Assembly (NCBI GenBank): GCA_033961575.1
Contig: CM066735.1
Span: forward strand, 36,289,501-36,353,500
DNA length: 64,000 nucleotides
Direction of reading: 5' to 3'
DNA from: Aselliscus stoliczkanus
Taxonomy: Eukaryota > Chordata > Mammalia > Chiroptera > Hipposideridae
Of the stretch, positions 10,945 through 21,607 are shown piece after piece. Position 1 is the first letter of the stretch. Each line of letters starts with the position of its first letter. A model generated the notes under the pieces. The model saw only the letters and a program-made list of their open reading frames with translations, had not been told where the DNA came from and made no database searches. Made by a program: the position numbers and the translations under genes.

Positions 10945-11790
10945 TAATATATGGCTGTAGTGGAACCCCATCAAGAAAATCAGAAAGTCAATAGCCCTGA
11001 ACCTGATGGCAAGCACGTGAAGCCATCATGTGCCTGTAACTATGTCTTTCAAAAGGAACCAGCAATCAGGGCCCGTGGAGCTCTAGCAGCCTGTGCTTTA
11101 AAAGAGAACAACAATATTAAAGGGCTCAAACAGGGTATTTTTGCAGGTAATGCTGAGATAAAGGTAGCAACTCAGAAGCCCTGAAGCTACTTCCCAACAG
11201 CTACCCTACAACCAGGACCTGGGATATATTATAGTAGCCTGCAAGGACAACAGGGGAGGCAATCTTCAACTGGGAGAAACCTGGCAGTTCGTGGACCACT
11301 GGGAGCCCAGCCACACTTGGGGGATGCTCGTTTTGCCCTGAGAGTCCTGGATATTCACATGTCCATTCTCAGGAATACTGAGACAATGGAGGGAGTTGGG
11401 AAAATGGCTGTGATTTTTAGAATCACACTCAGGTGACTTGAGCGGGGCTGTGATGCCACATCATCCTTTGTAGGAAGCCTTCTGCATCCAGCCCTTCCCA
11501 GGACTGCTCAGGTGGAGGCAAAGCAGGGCCAAATCATTAGTCCCTCCAACTCAAGCTGCAGGGGTCCTGGAGTTACCAGAACAAAGCTTACCTCCTGGTC
11601 TCACCTTGCTCCTCTCGCCCATTCCACAAAGAACCCCATTAGATTCACCCCAGGATATGGTCAGGTCTGGCTGTGACTCTCAGAGGGGAAGTACTTCAGA
11701 AATATCTTGGCTCAACTTGGACTCAACCTGAAGAGAGAGGGGCATGGCGACAGGGCCCCTTCCCTCAGCCTCTGGTGGCATATTTAATTT
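10945..11790. other. GC-richer unexplained block
   Basis: About 850 bp with roughly balanced base composition in an AT-rich region. Features seen are a 77-codon open frame at 10951-11184 with no recognisable domain, and purine/pyrimidine-mixed text such as 'cctgggatatattatagtag' (11218) and 'ggatatggtcaggtctggct' (11653). I recognise no repeat family. Candidates are a decayed retroviral internal region, an old processed pseudogene, or unique regulatory DNA. Confidence 0.45.
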
Positions 11791-11844
11791 CAAATTGTTT
11801 TTAAAGACTAAAACCACCTTTCTAATCATTAAAAAATTGTGTGT

Positions 11845-11930
11845 ACATGGATGTGTGTGTTTGTGTGGTTTGAGAATGTGGCTTGTGTGTATGTGTTTGT
11901 GTTTGCATGTGTATGACTGTGTATGAATTG
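11845..11930 (+). repeat. Degenerate (TG)n-rich stretch
   Basis: An interrupted series of tgtgtg/tgtatg runs, a decayed dinucleotide tract. The 60-codon frame through it is an artefact. Confidence 0.8.
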
Positions 11931-12114
11931 CCTGTGATATGGCTGCAGCTGGCTTATACCAACTTAAGGCACCAACAATTAATCAAGAATTTTGTCATCC
12001 AATTGATTGGTAGTTTGAAAATAGCCCTCTTGGGGACAGGTACCTAATGGAAAAGAGCAAACTATAGATCATAAAACTCTATAAACCAGGGTTTTTATCT
12101 CACTGAGGAGGCCC

Positions 12115-12240
12115 TGTCCATTAATTTCATACATTATTTTACCAATGAAGAAACTGAGGTCCAAAAGTTACATTGACACATTTATGGTCACATATGTAGC
12201 TGGTGACAGACAATCCAATCACTGAATACTATTTTTGAAC
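12115..12240 (-). repeat. MIR-like fragment, antisense
   Basis: 'aatgaagaaactgaggtcca' (12145) followed by 'catttatggtcacatatgta' matches the antisense MIR core order (gaggaaactgaggc ... aaggtcacacagc). Confidence 0.55.
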
Positions 12241-12639
12241 ATGGGTCAGTATTTTCATCTGGGATAATTGATTTAGTTTATCTTTGAGATTCTAAGTCAT
12301 TGACTATTTTTTTCTTTTTATTTAGTTCATACCAGTAACTATGAGCACAAGCAAGTGTCTGGTTTTTGATATTATTCTTCAATAAAAGGCACAAGGACTC
12401 CTTGGAGAAATGGCTCATTGTAGGGCTAGGACAAAGCATATATAAAATGAGCCTCTAGTAGACCAGAAAGTAAGTGCTAATGAAGTAAAGGAATGAGGGG
12501 ATGATAAAGGGTCATAGGAGTCAGCTGGAAAGGCTATCAGAGCTGGGACAGTTTGAGCAAAAAAAAATTTAAAAATATAAAAAAATAACACAGAACCAGA
12601 TTATAACCCAAAGCTTAAAATAAATTTTCATGAATACAT

Positions 12640-13300
12640 ACTGACGTTAATAATTGATTGAATGCATGAATAGGAGAGAACAGATAAATATTCCATACAG
12701 AAGAATTCCAAACAATTTACATAGACACCCTCCTCTCAAGGTGATAAAGCACTCCTTAAGTGTGTGCGACTCACAGTGACTTCCTTTCAAAGGTACAGTA
12801 TGGGAAGAGAGAAAAAGGAACTTTACAATGAAGAAAATCGAAGAGTCACAGAACCTCACCCATGGCGCTTTGCCTCCGTGGTCTTCCTCCCCTCAAAAAA
12901 CCACCACAGTATAACCATGAGGAAAATATCAGAAAAACCTACATTGAGGGTGCATTCTACAAAACATCTGTCCAGTAATTCTCAAATTGTCCAGGTCATC
13001 AGGAGCAAGGGAAGTCTGAGAAACTGTCACAGTCTGCAGACGTCTACAGAGTCACAGCAATTGAACGTAATGTGTCCTGGATGGGATTTGGAAACAGAAA
13101 AGGGGCAGTAAGTGAAAACTAAGGAAATCTGAATAAAGTGAGGATTTTAGTTAATAACAATGTATCGGTATGGTATCATTAGTTGGAACAAATACACCAC
13201 ACTCATGCATGATGTTATTAACAGAGTGAGGGGCATATGGAAACTCTGTACTAATTTTGCAACTTTTCTAAACTATTGAAAAATGAAAAGTATTTTTTAA
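12640..13300 (+). repeat. Old L1 (L1M-type) 3' UTR and tail
   Basis: The second half is clearest: 'gagggtgcattctacaaaac' (12944), 'gtcctggatgggatttggaa' (13074), 'gtatggtatcattagttgga' (13168), 'ggggcatatggaaactctgt' (13231) and a terminal 'aaaaatgaaaagtatttttt'. This is the order of an old L1M 3' end. The 115-codon frame at 12764-13111 lies inside it and has no protein similarity that I can see. Confidence 0.7.
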
Positions 13301-15860
13301 TCAGTTTATGGTTTATCATCATATTAATATAAAAACTTCAGCCCTGAAATCTTTAAATGGCCCACTCCATTCTTTATTGAAGAAAATCAAGATGATATAT
13401 CAGGAGTTTCTATTGTTCTATAGAAGAGAGTCATGGCTCAAACATCAAACAGTTAGATTTTCTAAGACTGTGTTCAAGGAATTTTGAAATTCAACTAACT
13501 AAGAAACTAAGCATGCAATGTATCCACTCAACTGAATATATGGAAAATGGAAACAAAGGCAGCAGCAGCAGCAGTAACAATGGCACTTTGAATCTTTGCT
13601 TGAAAGTCATAATAAACTATTTTAAATGTTCTCTTTTTAAATCCACTTTAAATATTCAACACTTAGCTATTTCAAGTTAATTTAAGTTTTGTTTTTATTT
13701 TTGGCTTTGTATTATCCAAGAATCCTTATCATTCCCTAATAGTTTCATATTTGGTTAGATAGCCGCTCATCAGTAAACCCATTTAAAAACCAGTATTTTT
13801 GTAAGAGAGTCAAGAAGGAATATAAATCAGTTACATATACTGGCTAGAGCAGCTCTGAGGAAAAAGTCAATGGCAGAAATAGGTTGAAGCTATTAGTGAA
13901 GAAGAAATATGAAGCATGACAAGCACTCAAGTTTATGTATTTAAAATGTCTTCATCATACTGAAATAGAACATTGACAGCAGACTTCTTAAATTTTTTTC
14001 TATTTTAAAGTATCATACAATTTTTTACATCATGATGCATATCAAATTTGAAAGTTAGATTCTCTCCTGTAGCTATTTGTAAAATAAGAAGGAAAACACT
14101 AAAATAGAATCATGTAAAATGAACAGTGTTAAGATTTAGATTAATTGTATTTCGATGCATGTTTCCTGATTAGGTGGTTAACTTGATTCTTTGTGATTCA
14201 AAAGACTGAAGGAGACTGTAAGAATCAAAGTTAATTTTTCTGAAGTAGGCAATTTAGTTAAAAGTTTCTATTTATCTAACAATAGTAAAAAAAAAACCAG
14301 AATAATTTATAATCAAATTATAATCAATTTATAAATAAAAATATATACTTGATTAAATATCTATAGTTATATATTAAACATATATAGTTAGTTATTTGTA
14401 TGGAAATTATACCTCAATAAAACTATTAAAACATAAAAATAATTCAGTTTATAATAGGAAAATATATTTATTCAAGAAAAAATTTCAAATGATATCTAAT
14501 GAGCTAATAATTGCAAATTTTCCTTACCCAGCAAATTCAAAAGGGAGTCATTTATATTGTAGTAAATATTTCTCAGAGGGGATCTCGCTAGCTCTGTTTT
14601 TAAATGAGGTTCCCTTGAATATCTGAAATAGGAAAAGGCTATAACTATGCCATAATCATTGCAGTTTGAAATTATAAAAAGGGAGAAATGATTGTTAGTT
14701 TCAGATCCATTACTTCTCCAGAAACTGCAAGCTGGCAATAAGTCAATAGAAATAGAATATTAATAATTGAATGAAAGCTCAGTGAAAATGGAACTCAACA
14801 AGATCGGCAGCTTAAAGGAGTTTAATTTAGACTCAAGTAAATTGTCATACGGTAGAGAAAGGGCATATTTGTGACATAGAAAGAGTCTAAGTATTATTAT
14901 CCTATAACAGCCAAAAAGTGTCTGGGAAGGAAATTTTTATTATATATTACAATAAGCCAGGATGACTGACCATTTTTTATTTCTTGTTGCAGACTAGTAT
15001 ACCAATCAGAATTTGCTCAATAGCTTATGCAGAAACGGTTAGCCATGTTTCTGTATATCCTCTGATTCAAGAGATTTTTATTCAATATTATATATTTTAG
15101 GGCACATATAACAAATTTTGATTATTTGATATATATAGTCATATCTAGGCCTTTATCTAATTATTCATAATTTTTATTTTTTATCAAAACGATTACTAAA
15201 TATTTGCTTTATTAGCCTCTTTAGGAAGAATTGACAAAAAATTTAGTCATTTCTATCAACAGAATGTAGAATGACTTGGTTAGTAGAGGATATCATAGGG
15301 TAGTCTCATAAAATACCTTTATTTTCTAGAGTCTATGTATATTAAAAGTGAAAAAAGGTTGCAGGTGTCATTGCTGTTTCTGAACAGAAAAATACCAAAC
15401 ACTAATGTAATCTTCTTTCTTCGGAAGAACTTCCAGATATAAATAATTATTCCATGACATGGACTAAGTTCTTCTTAGAATTGTTGAAAGTCAAAATTGC
15501 ATCAAAGAATTTTCCAGTCTGTTTCTGCATGTCCTCTAAAGTTCAAAAAATAGCAAAGGCAATTTTTAAGCTCTAAATCTAAGTATAAAGCAAATTTCTT
15601 TTTACTAACTGTATTAGACAGGTCCAATCTGAATTGATAATATCTATGTTAAGTTTTAAAATAACTAGTGGATTTAATAAGTGTCAGCTTTAAAGATGTG
15701 TAAGTGCTGAAAGCTACATTTTATACAAAAGTATATTGATCTCCAAGCCACTCATTCTGAGAGGCATGATAATAATGTTTCCAGCCATAGATGTCATTTC
15801 TGATTGTGAGTTAAACTGAATTCCCCAATAATTGTATTATTTTAATAAATACTAATTATA
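13301..15860. other. AT-rich unclassified sequence with one L1 tail-like scrap
   Basis: Mostly unrecognised AT-rich DNA. A short stretch at about 14390-14440 ('ggaaattatacctcaataaa') looks like the end of an old L1 in sense orientation. A (CAG)5 run lies at 13561-13575. Confidence 0.4.
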
Positions 15861-15862
15861 CC

Positions 15863-15908
<46 letters not shown>
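15863..15908. repeat. (AT)n microsatellite
   Basis: About 23 AT units directly at the tail side of the reverse-orientation SINE at 15909-16003. Confidence 0.96.
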
Positions 15909-15915
<7 letters not shown>

Positions 15916-16003
15916 TTGGGGGAGGCAGTGTCACTGGCCCTCATATGTGGGACCGAACCGGGGCCGCTGGCTTCCCAAGCCAGCGCTTAACCACTGCGCC
16001 ATA
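15909..16003 (-). repeat. Short tRNA-derived SINE, 5'-truncated
   Basis: Reverse complement of the head-only SINE: ggcagtgtcactggccctca, cgaaccggggccgctggctt, gcgcttaaccactgcgcc. The first dozen bases of the element (ggccggccgagt) are missing. 'atactaatt' occurs on both sides (about 15848 and 16003), as expected of a target duplication. Confidence 0.92.
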
Positions 16004-16535
16004 CTAATTGAATCATCTATCAAAGATGGATGAGGATGATCTGTCCTTTCAACAACATAGGGTGATAATATAAACTGATAGAAATTCAGAACAATGTGTT
16101 TTAGAGATTCTAGAATCTAGTGAAGGTTAGAGAAGTCACATATTTGTGCCTGGCAATCTGATTAGGACATATACAAATGTATCCAAATTTATGCTTATAT
16201 AATCCTGTAGACATTACCTTTTTTTTTTTTTTTTTTTTTGTCATTCATTGCCAACTACATGGGCAGACTAGTTGTACAAGAAAGGATACCAAGTAATGTT
16301 CACGTTGGAGTTACAGCTAATTGGCCATTTCCTCTCTATTGAGAGAATTACATATATGGCATGATCATAATGATTGTTCTATATATTTTCATTGGGAAGT
16401 TAATTAATTTCTAACTTGGGAAGTGTCTTTTGACATTAGGTTAAATAACATCTGCCCTCTTTTAATGTTCTCACTTAATTATTTTTGCTCTTCTTTCTCC
16501 ATTATTTCCATCATCAGTCCTTCATTCCAATTACA
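16004..16535. other. Unclassified sequence with a T tract
   Basis: An 18-20-base T run at about 16220-16239 resembles a reverse-strand retroposon tail, but no element follows it. The rest is unrecognised. Confidence 0.35.
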
Positions 16536-16538
16536 TCA

Positions 16539-16664
16539 GGGGTTCCAAAAAATGTATATACATGACTTGTATTCCTCTCTTGTTATTGGCATATATCGAA
16601 TATTAAAATTTTAATAGTTGTTTTTTAATTTCTTAAGTGGTGTATACTTTTTTTTGGCACCCTC
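16539..16664 (-). mobile_element. Non-autonomous Tc1/mariner-type element (about 126 bp)
   Basis: The terminal inverted repeats are agggg-ttccaaaaaatgtata on the left and gtatacttttttttggcacc-ct on the right. The interior (gacttgtattcctctcttgt; ttaaaattttaat) matches, from memory, a widespread mammalian mariner miniature element in reverse. A TA follows the right end (16665-16666); the left TA is unclear. A relative occurs at 57450-58109. Confidence 0.7.
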
Positions 16665-16669
16665 TAAAT

Positions 16670-17150
16670 AATTCCAAAACAACTCTGATGATGAAAGACA
16701 GTAGTTTGAATAATGGAAGGAAAGCAATATATTAGGAAATATATTTTGATATCCAAAATTAGTTTCAATAACCTCTCAAGTTATTGCAAATCAATAAGTA
16801 AGTTCTATACCTCCTCTTCTTGTAATAACTTAATATGATTTTGTCCATCACTAACAATCAGTTTATAGACAGATCGATAGATAGTTTGATATTTTTGAAC
16901 ACATGATAGACACCCTTATCTTTTGTTATATTTTTTTCTTTTTTTTGTGAGGGAAATGGGATATCAAGTTTACTTAAAAGATATAAATTAGTAATTTAAT
17001 AAACATAGGGAAGTGTGCCCAGGTCAAAAAAGACTTGAGAAGGACCTGAAGAGCAATGTAAAGAGAGACACCAGATCTTTAGGAGGTTTTATATTCTTCC
17101 TACAGCTGGAGAGAGATAGCCATGAAAATAATCAGAGTCTAGAAAGGTGG
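16670..17150. other. Unclassified AT-rich sequence
   Basis: No repeat family or coding potential recognised. Confidence 0.4.
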
Positions 17151-17154
17151 AACA

Positions 17155-17555
17155 GTATGTTCAGAAAATATTAAAGTATAGTAGTTCAGGACACATGCTC
17201 TGGAAACACACACTACCTGAGTCTACATCCAATTCTCCCACTTACTGCTCTGATATTTGTTTGTTTGTTTTGTTTGTTTGTTTATTTGTTTTATTTAAAA
17301 CATCACATCTCAGTTTCCTCATCTGTGAAATGAAATAATCACAGTACATTTAGGGCCGGCCGAGTGGGGCAGTGGTTAAGCGCTGGCTTGGGTCCCACAT
17401 ATGAAGGCCAGTGACACTGCCCTCAAAAAAAAACAAAACACACACACAGTACATTTAGGGTCACTGAGAAAAATAAAATAGTCAAAATATGTTATATGCT
17501 AAAAACTATGCCAAGCACATTGCAAATCTTCAAAAGAATTAGGTATTAATATATT
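17155..17555 (+). repeat. MIR SINE split by a TTTG tract and a younger SINE
   Basis: The MIR head-like segment 'acatgctctggaaacacaca...ctcccacttactgctctgat' (17190-17250), the (TTTG)n at 17250-17292, the core 'cacatctcagtttcctcatc' (17304), and the 3' part 'tatgttatatgctaaaaact' (17486) are colinear. The head-only SINE at 17355-17443 interrupts the core. Confidence 0.75.
17355..17443 (+). repeat. Short tRNA-derived SINE with internal deletion
   Basis: Starts ggccggccgagtggggcagt. Compared with intact copies it lacks about 21 bp between ctggcttggg and ggtcccacat, removing the B box. The join is at a GGG shared by both edges. The target duplication cacagtacatttaggg occurs at 17339-17354 and 17444 onward. 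Confidence 0.93.
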
Positions 17556-18300
17556 AATTTTCTTTTTTTTTTGCCAATTTCCTTGATAACTTCCTTTTGC
17601 TAATGATATTATGATGAAAAACACATGCGAGTAAGGTAATAATAATTAGACTCAAAGCGATTTATAGGAAAGGTATTCCATAGACATGTATTACAAACTT
17701 TCTAAGCAAAAACTACATTTTACATTTTCATAAGTTCTTGCAACTAACATTCTAGATAAGAAGTAGATTGCATCAATCAGATGCAAAAGCAGAAGACTTG
17801 AAAAGCACAATAGAGGCAGAGATGACTGAACGTGAGAATGTTAAATAGGTAAACTCTACATTCTATTATCTGGTCATGAGCTTTATGGGTATCAGAGGTA
17901 GTTTTAACAAACAAGAGGTGTCAGAATAGCACCAGTGGCTGCAGTACTTATTGACCCTACATTTTCAGGGGTATGAACTTGAGGCCAGACAGAGTCCCTT
18001 ATGACTTTCTAAGTATCTAACTGCTTTTATTAAATCTCTTTCTACTAGAAATACCTAGAGCAGTTTCTGATTCCTTTATCTAACTTGAATGATGCTGTGC
18101 TTGAAATCATCTGTAACAGCAGAATGTAACCACCCAATGCAGAATGGCCATAACCACTGTAATGAATAACAGGGTCAACCCTATAATCAAATGATTTGAG
18201 CTGCAGACTTATGGGATGGGAGGTGGTAATTAATTAATTATAGTGTCCTTAGCACTAAAATAGATAACTAATCTACAAAAGTCCTATTGGACTTATGATA
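17556..18300. other. Unclassified sequence
   Basis: A piece at 18010-18070 ('agaaatacctagagcagttt') resembles the end of an old interspersed repeat and is echoed at about 53160-53200. No family can be named. Confidence 0.35.
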
Positions 18301-18335
18301 AAAAATAATAGATAATACCCAGATACAGAGATACC

Positions 18336-18367
18336 AGATAGATAGATGATAGATAGATAGATGATAG

Positions 18368-18418
<51 letters not shown>

Positions 18419-18422
18419 CAGA
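18336..18422 (+). repeat. (GATA)n microsatellite
   Basis: About 20 GATA units with two short interruptions. In the reverse frame it yields a Leu-Ser-Ile-Tyr repeat, which is not a protein. Confidence 0.97.
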
Positions 18423-18944
18423 TAAAAGTCTTCATCGCTGGAGAAAGTGACCTGACTTAAGTCATAAAAGTGGAGAGTCACGATTCTTCACCCAATTTCT
18501 TAACCTGAGTCAGTTCATAGACACAGAGCCCTTTGCATGAAGAGACAATAAAAATTCTATAAGGAAGACTATTATGACACTATCACACTGTGCTTGTGGG
18601 ACTTGTGGCCACTTACTAACATAAACATGTATAATAGAGAAACAGGAAATAACTCAGTTTAGGGGATTTTCGTTCATGGACTGTGAGTTGAATTTCTGGT
18701 GTCACAGAAAGTCACTGTGATTTTCCACTCAGATGGAAAACTGAGAGAGGCACAGGATGGCTCCATGTATCTCCAAAATGTCTAATGCATGTATAAGCCC
18801 ACTCTTTGCTTATTTCTCTGCTTCCTGCATGCAAATGTGAATTAACCACAATGGAAACAAGCAGGAGACCCACAATGGCTCCTTGTGGTAAGAAAGCTTG
18901 GGGAAGCCGCTTTCCCTCTTTACTAAAATAATAAGCATACAATA

Positions 18945-19753
18945 CCATATCTTGCCATTTACAATGTCCACTTTTTTGCCCAAATCTGTGGGGGGAAAAT
19001 AAGGATGTGCATTATACGTGGGTAGTACTAATTCTGTATCTATATAAGTGTTTATAATACTTTTATTTGTGCTTATAGGTGAAAAGTGCAACTCTAGAAA
19101 TCAACAACGATATCCATATGCAAATTAATACCCTGGAATGTGATAATCAGTTTTGTTGAACTTATGATGAATTTGGAATGACAAAGAGTTTTTGGTCTTC
19201 TATGATTTGTAAATATCATAAATTTGTTATCAGTACATAACATTTCTTGTACTTTGTATCTGTTCTTGTGTTTGTAATTATTTGTAACATAAAATTTCTT
19301 GTAGCATAATATGTTAGAAAATAAATGCTAAAATTCCTTTATAATAAAAAACAAGTACCTAAATATAAACAAATAAAAATTTGAATTGAAAAATTAAGAC
19401 TGAAAGCAACAAAGGCACAAGGCAAACAAATAAAGAAACAAAAACTCATATACACAGACAATAGTTTAGTGGTTACCAGAGGGTAAGGGGGAGGAGGGTG
19501 GCAGATGAGAGTAAACGCCATCAAATATATGGTGATGGAAAGAGAACTGACTCTGGGAGGTGAACAAACAATGTGATATATAGTGATGTGTTACAGAATT
19601 ATACACCAGAAACCTATGTAACAATAACAATTGTCACTTCAATAAATTTTAATAAAAAAGAAATAAAGCAAAAGATTATTTTCCCTGAAAGTTTGAGCCA
19701 AAAACAGGGGTGTGCATTATACATGGGAGTGCATTATACACAGCAAAATACGG
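18945..19753. mobile_element. Tc1/mariner-like DNA element containing an L1 tail
   Basis: The left end taccatatcttgccatttac (18943 on) and the reverse complement of the right end (taccgtattttgctgtgtat, ending 19755) are imperfect inverted repeats. Both sides are bounded by TA (18943-18944, 19754-19755). The motif gtgcattatac recurs at about 19009, 19713 and 19729. The interior holds a sense L1 3' tail at 19420-19672. Transposase coding sequence is not visible, so this is a non-autonomous or deleted element. Confidence 0.6.
19420..19672 (+). repeat. Bat-type L1 3' tail
   Basis: Blocks 'acacagacaatagtttagtg' (19452), 'ggtaccagagggtaaggggg'-like text at 19476-19495, 'caaatatatggtgatggaaa' (19522), 'attatacaccagaaacctat' (19599) and 'gtcacttcaataaattttaa' (19635) are in the order of a sense L1 3' end, with an A-rich terminus at 19650-19672. 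No target duplication was resolved. Confidence 0.75.
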
Positions 19754-19755
19754 TA

Positions 19756-20600
19756 TTATCACTATCAAGGAATTAAAATGTTGAGGACCAGTGATTCCTG
19801 CAACACCTTCATTTTTTAGTTTATTTGGCTTATGTACAAAACATATAAATTTTGAAAAATATAAGTGGATTATTATAAACATAAGTGGCATTAATTCTAG
19901 TTGCAGATAATTTCTGGATACAGTGTCTTTACTGAACTAAATCAACACAGGTGCTGTCATCTTCTATGAAGCTTCCAGACTGAACTATCTATGTTCTATC
20001 TCAGGCACCCATGAATACTATAAACAGCTTGCTTCAGCTAACATTGGCAGCAGTATTTCTTTCTGGCTTACTTTAGCTTTCTGTCACAATCTAGTCCACG
20101 GAGTCATAGAGCACGTCCTGTCTTTGGGCCATAATCCAGAACCACCATATTGATTGTACATCAGGCAGATTAAACCTAGAAAACTGGAAGTAGTAGGTAC
20201 CATGGTAACCTGGTGATACATATATAGGCCAGGTGATGGGGGAAATAACACAAACAAACAAAAAAATTAAGGCATAGTGAAGAGTCTAGAGCATACTGCT
20301 CTGAGGCTGAGGCATTTCAAAATACTGTCCCTAAAATCATAGCAATTGCTGAATTGTTGCAAGTCCTATTTCTAGGAAAGAGGTAAAATACTTGGTTGAC
20401 CCTTTTGAATTTTAAAGAACATAAATATCATGGGTTGGCATGTGTCTCCAATATATCTTAAAGAAGTCTTTAAAGCTACACATTTTGAATAGGGTTCAGG
20501 ATAAGAGAAGAATGCTCAGTGATCCAGGCTGCAGTGCAAGCCCTGTCAATTGAGGCATATGACCAAGCAACTCCATATACCCCTCTCCTATTTCCCTATT
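19756..20600. other. Unclassified sequence
   Basis: 19930-20180 is of normal complexity without a recognised family. Nothing coding was recognised. Confidence 0.4.
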
Positions 20601-20619
20601 ATTTTATATGAAGTGTGTG

Positions 20620-20620
<1 letters not shown>

Positions 20621-20652
<32 letters not shown>
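20621..20652 (+). repeat. (CA)n microsatellite
   Basis: About 16 CA units. Confidence 0.96.
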
Positions 20653-20655
<3 letters not shown>

Positions 20656-20691
20656 TTTTTTACAATTCAGTCTATATGTGTATATATATAT

Positions 20692-20912
20692 AGTGTTTCC
20701 CCAAAATAAGACCTAACTGGAAAATAAGCCCTACCATGATTTTCAGGGTGCTTGTAATATAAGCCCTACCCTAAAATAAGCCCCAGTTAAGATTGTCAGC
20801 GAGACATGACTGTATTTGAATACATGTAGATTTTTGTACAAGAACAAATGAATAAAATGTATCTTTTGGAGCAAAAATTAATATAAGGTCTGGTGTTATG
20901 TGGGGGGAAATA
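20692..20912 (+). mobile_element. hAT-like non-autonomous DNA element
   Basis: The ends tttccccaaaataagacct and ggtctggtgttatgtgggggg-aaa are imperfect inverted repeats. Internal text (aaaataagccctacc repeated at about 20730 and 20770; cttttggagcaaaaattaat at 20864) matches, from memory, a DNA-element family common in bats. The target duplication is masked by surrounding TA-rich sequence. About 220 bp, with no transposase. Confidence 0.65.
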
Positions 20913-20914
20913 TA

Positions 20915-21605
20915 TACATATACACTTTATAGTTCAGGCTTTTAGTTTAGAATATCATTGTGGATTTGAATTAGAAGAAGAATAAACATCATCACCAAAA
21001 ATTGGATATAATGACTGCAGTGAACTTCTTCCTCCACACAAAGATTATGACTAGGGGTACCGCTTAAAAATCTGTATAATATTTTCCCTAACTGTTGTCC
21101 TTGAGTGTGGGACTGTCATTGACAGCATCCCATTTTTCTCTTATCATAACATATGAAGAAAACCCAGACTTGAATCTGATCTAACTTCTTTCCTGGTCAT
21201 AAAGAAAAACCAATGATGCCATAGGTGTGAGCCGAAGAACAGGTGTTGATACAACAGAGGCAGGGGACATGGAACCTGGAACATATGATCATGCAATTTA
21301 CTTGTCCCACCTGAACTTACTGATAATCCAACTTTCAGAAAATATGTATTGTGACTGAACATGTCACTGACACTGATATAATCTCATTTCTATCCTCTAG
21401 CTTCTGCCCTTTTCTCCTATAACTTTGTCTCAAGGCAGTAGAAAGAATAACTTTAAAAACAAAAACAAAATTACAGCAAGACCCTCTCTTGTCTAAAACT
21501 GTCCAAGCTCTTTCCATAACATTGAAATTAACGTCAAAAATCTTTAAGACACCCACAATAAGCTACCTCACTGCTAACTCTCTGACACATTTTCCACCTT
21601 CCTTT
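20915..21605. other. Unclassified sequence
   Basis: No repeat recognised. Open frames of 72-73 codons on the minus strand carry no known motif. Confidence 0.4.
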
Positions 21606-21607
21606 CT

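Noticed and set aside
10951..11184. 77-codon frame as a coding exon
   Set aside because: No recognisable protein family; the whole 10.95-11.79 kb block is unexplained, but the frame alone is not evidence of coding.
16219..16240. Retroposon tail (long T run)
   Set aside because: No element body or duplication is attached; treated as a plain homopolymer.
18336..18422. CRISPR-like array or protein repeat
   Set aside because: A simple GATA microsatellite; no spacer structure, and eukaryotic context.
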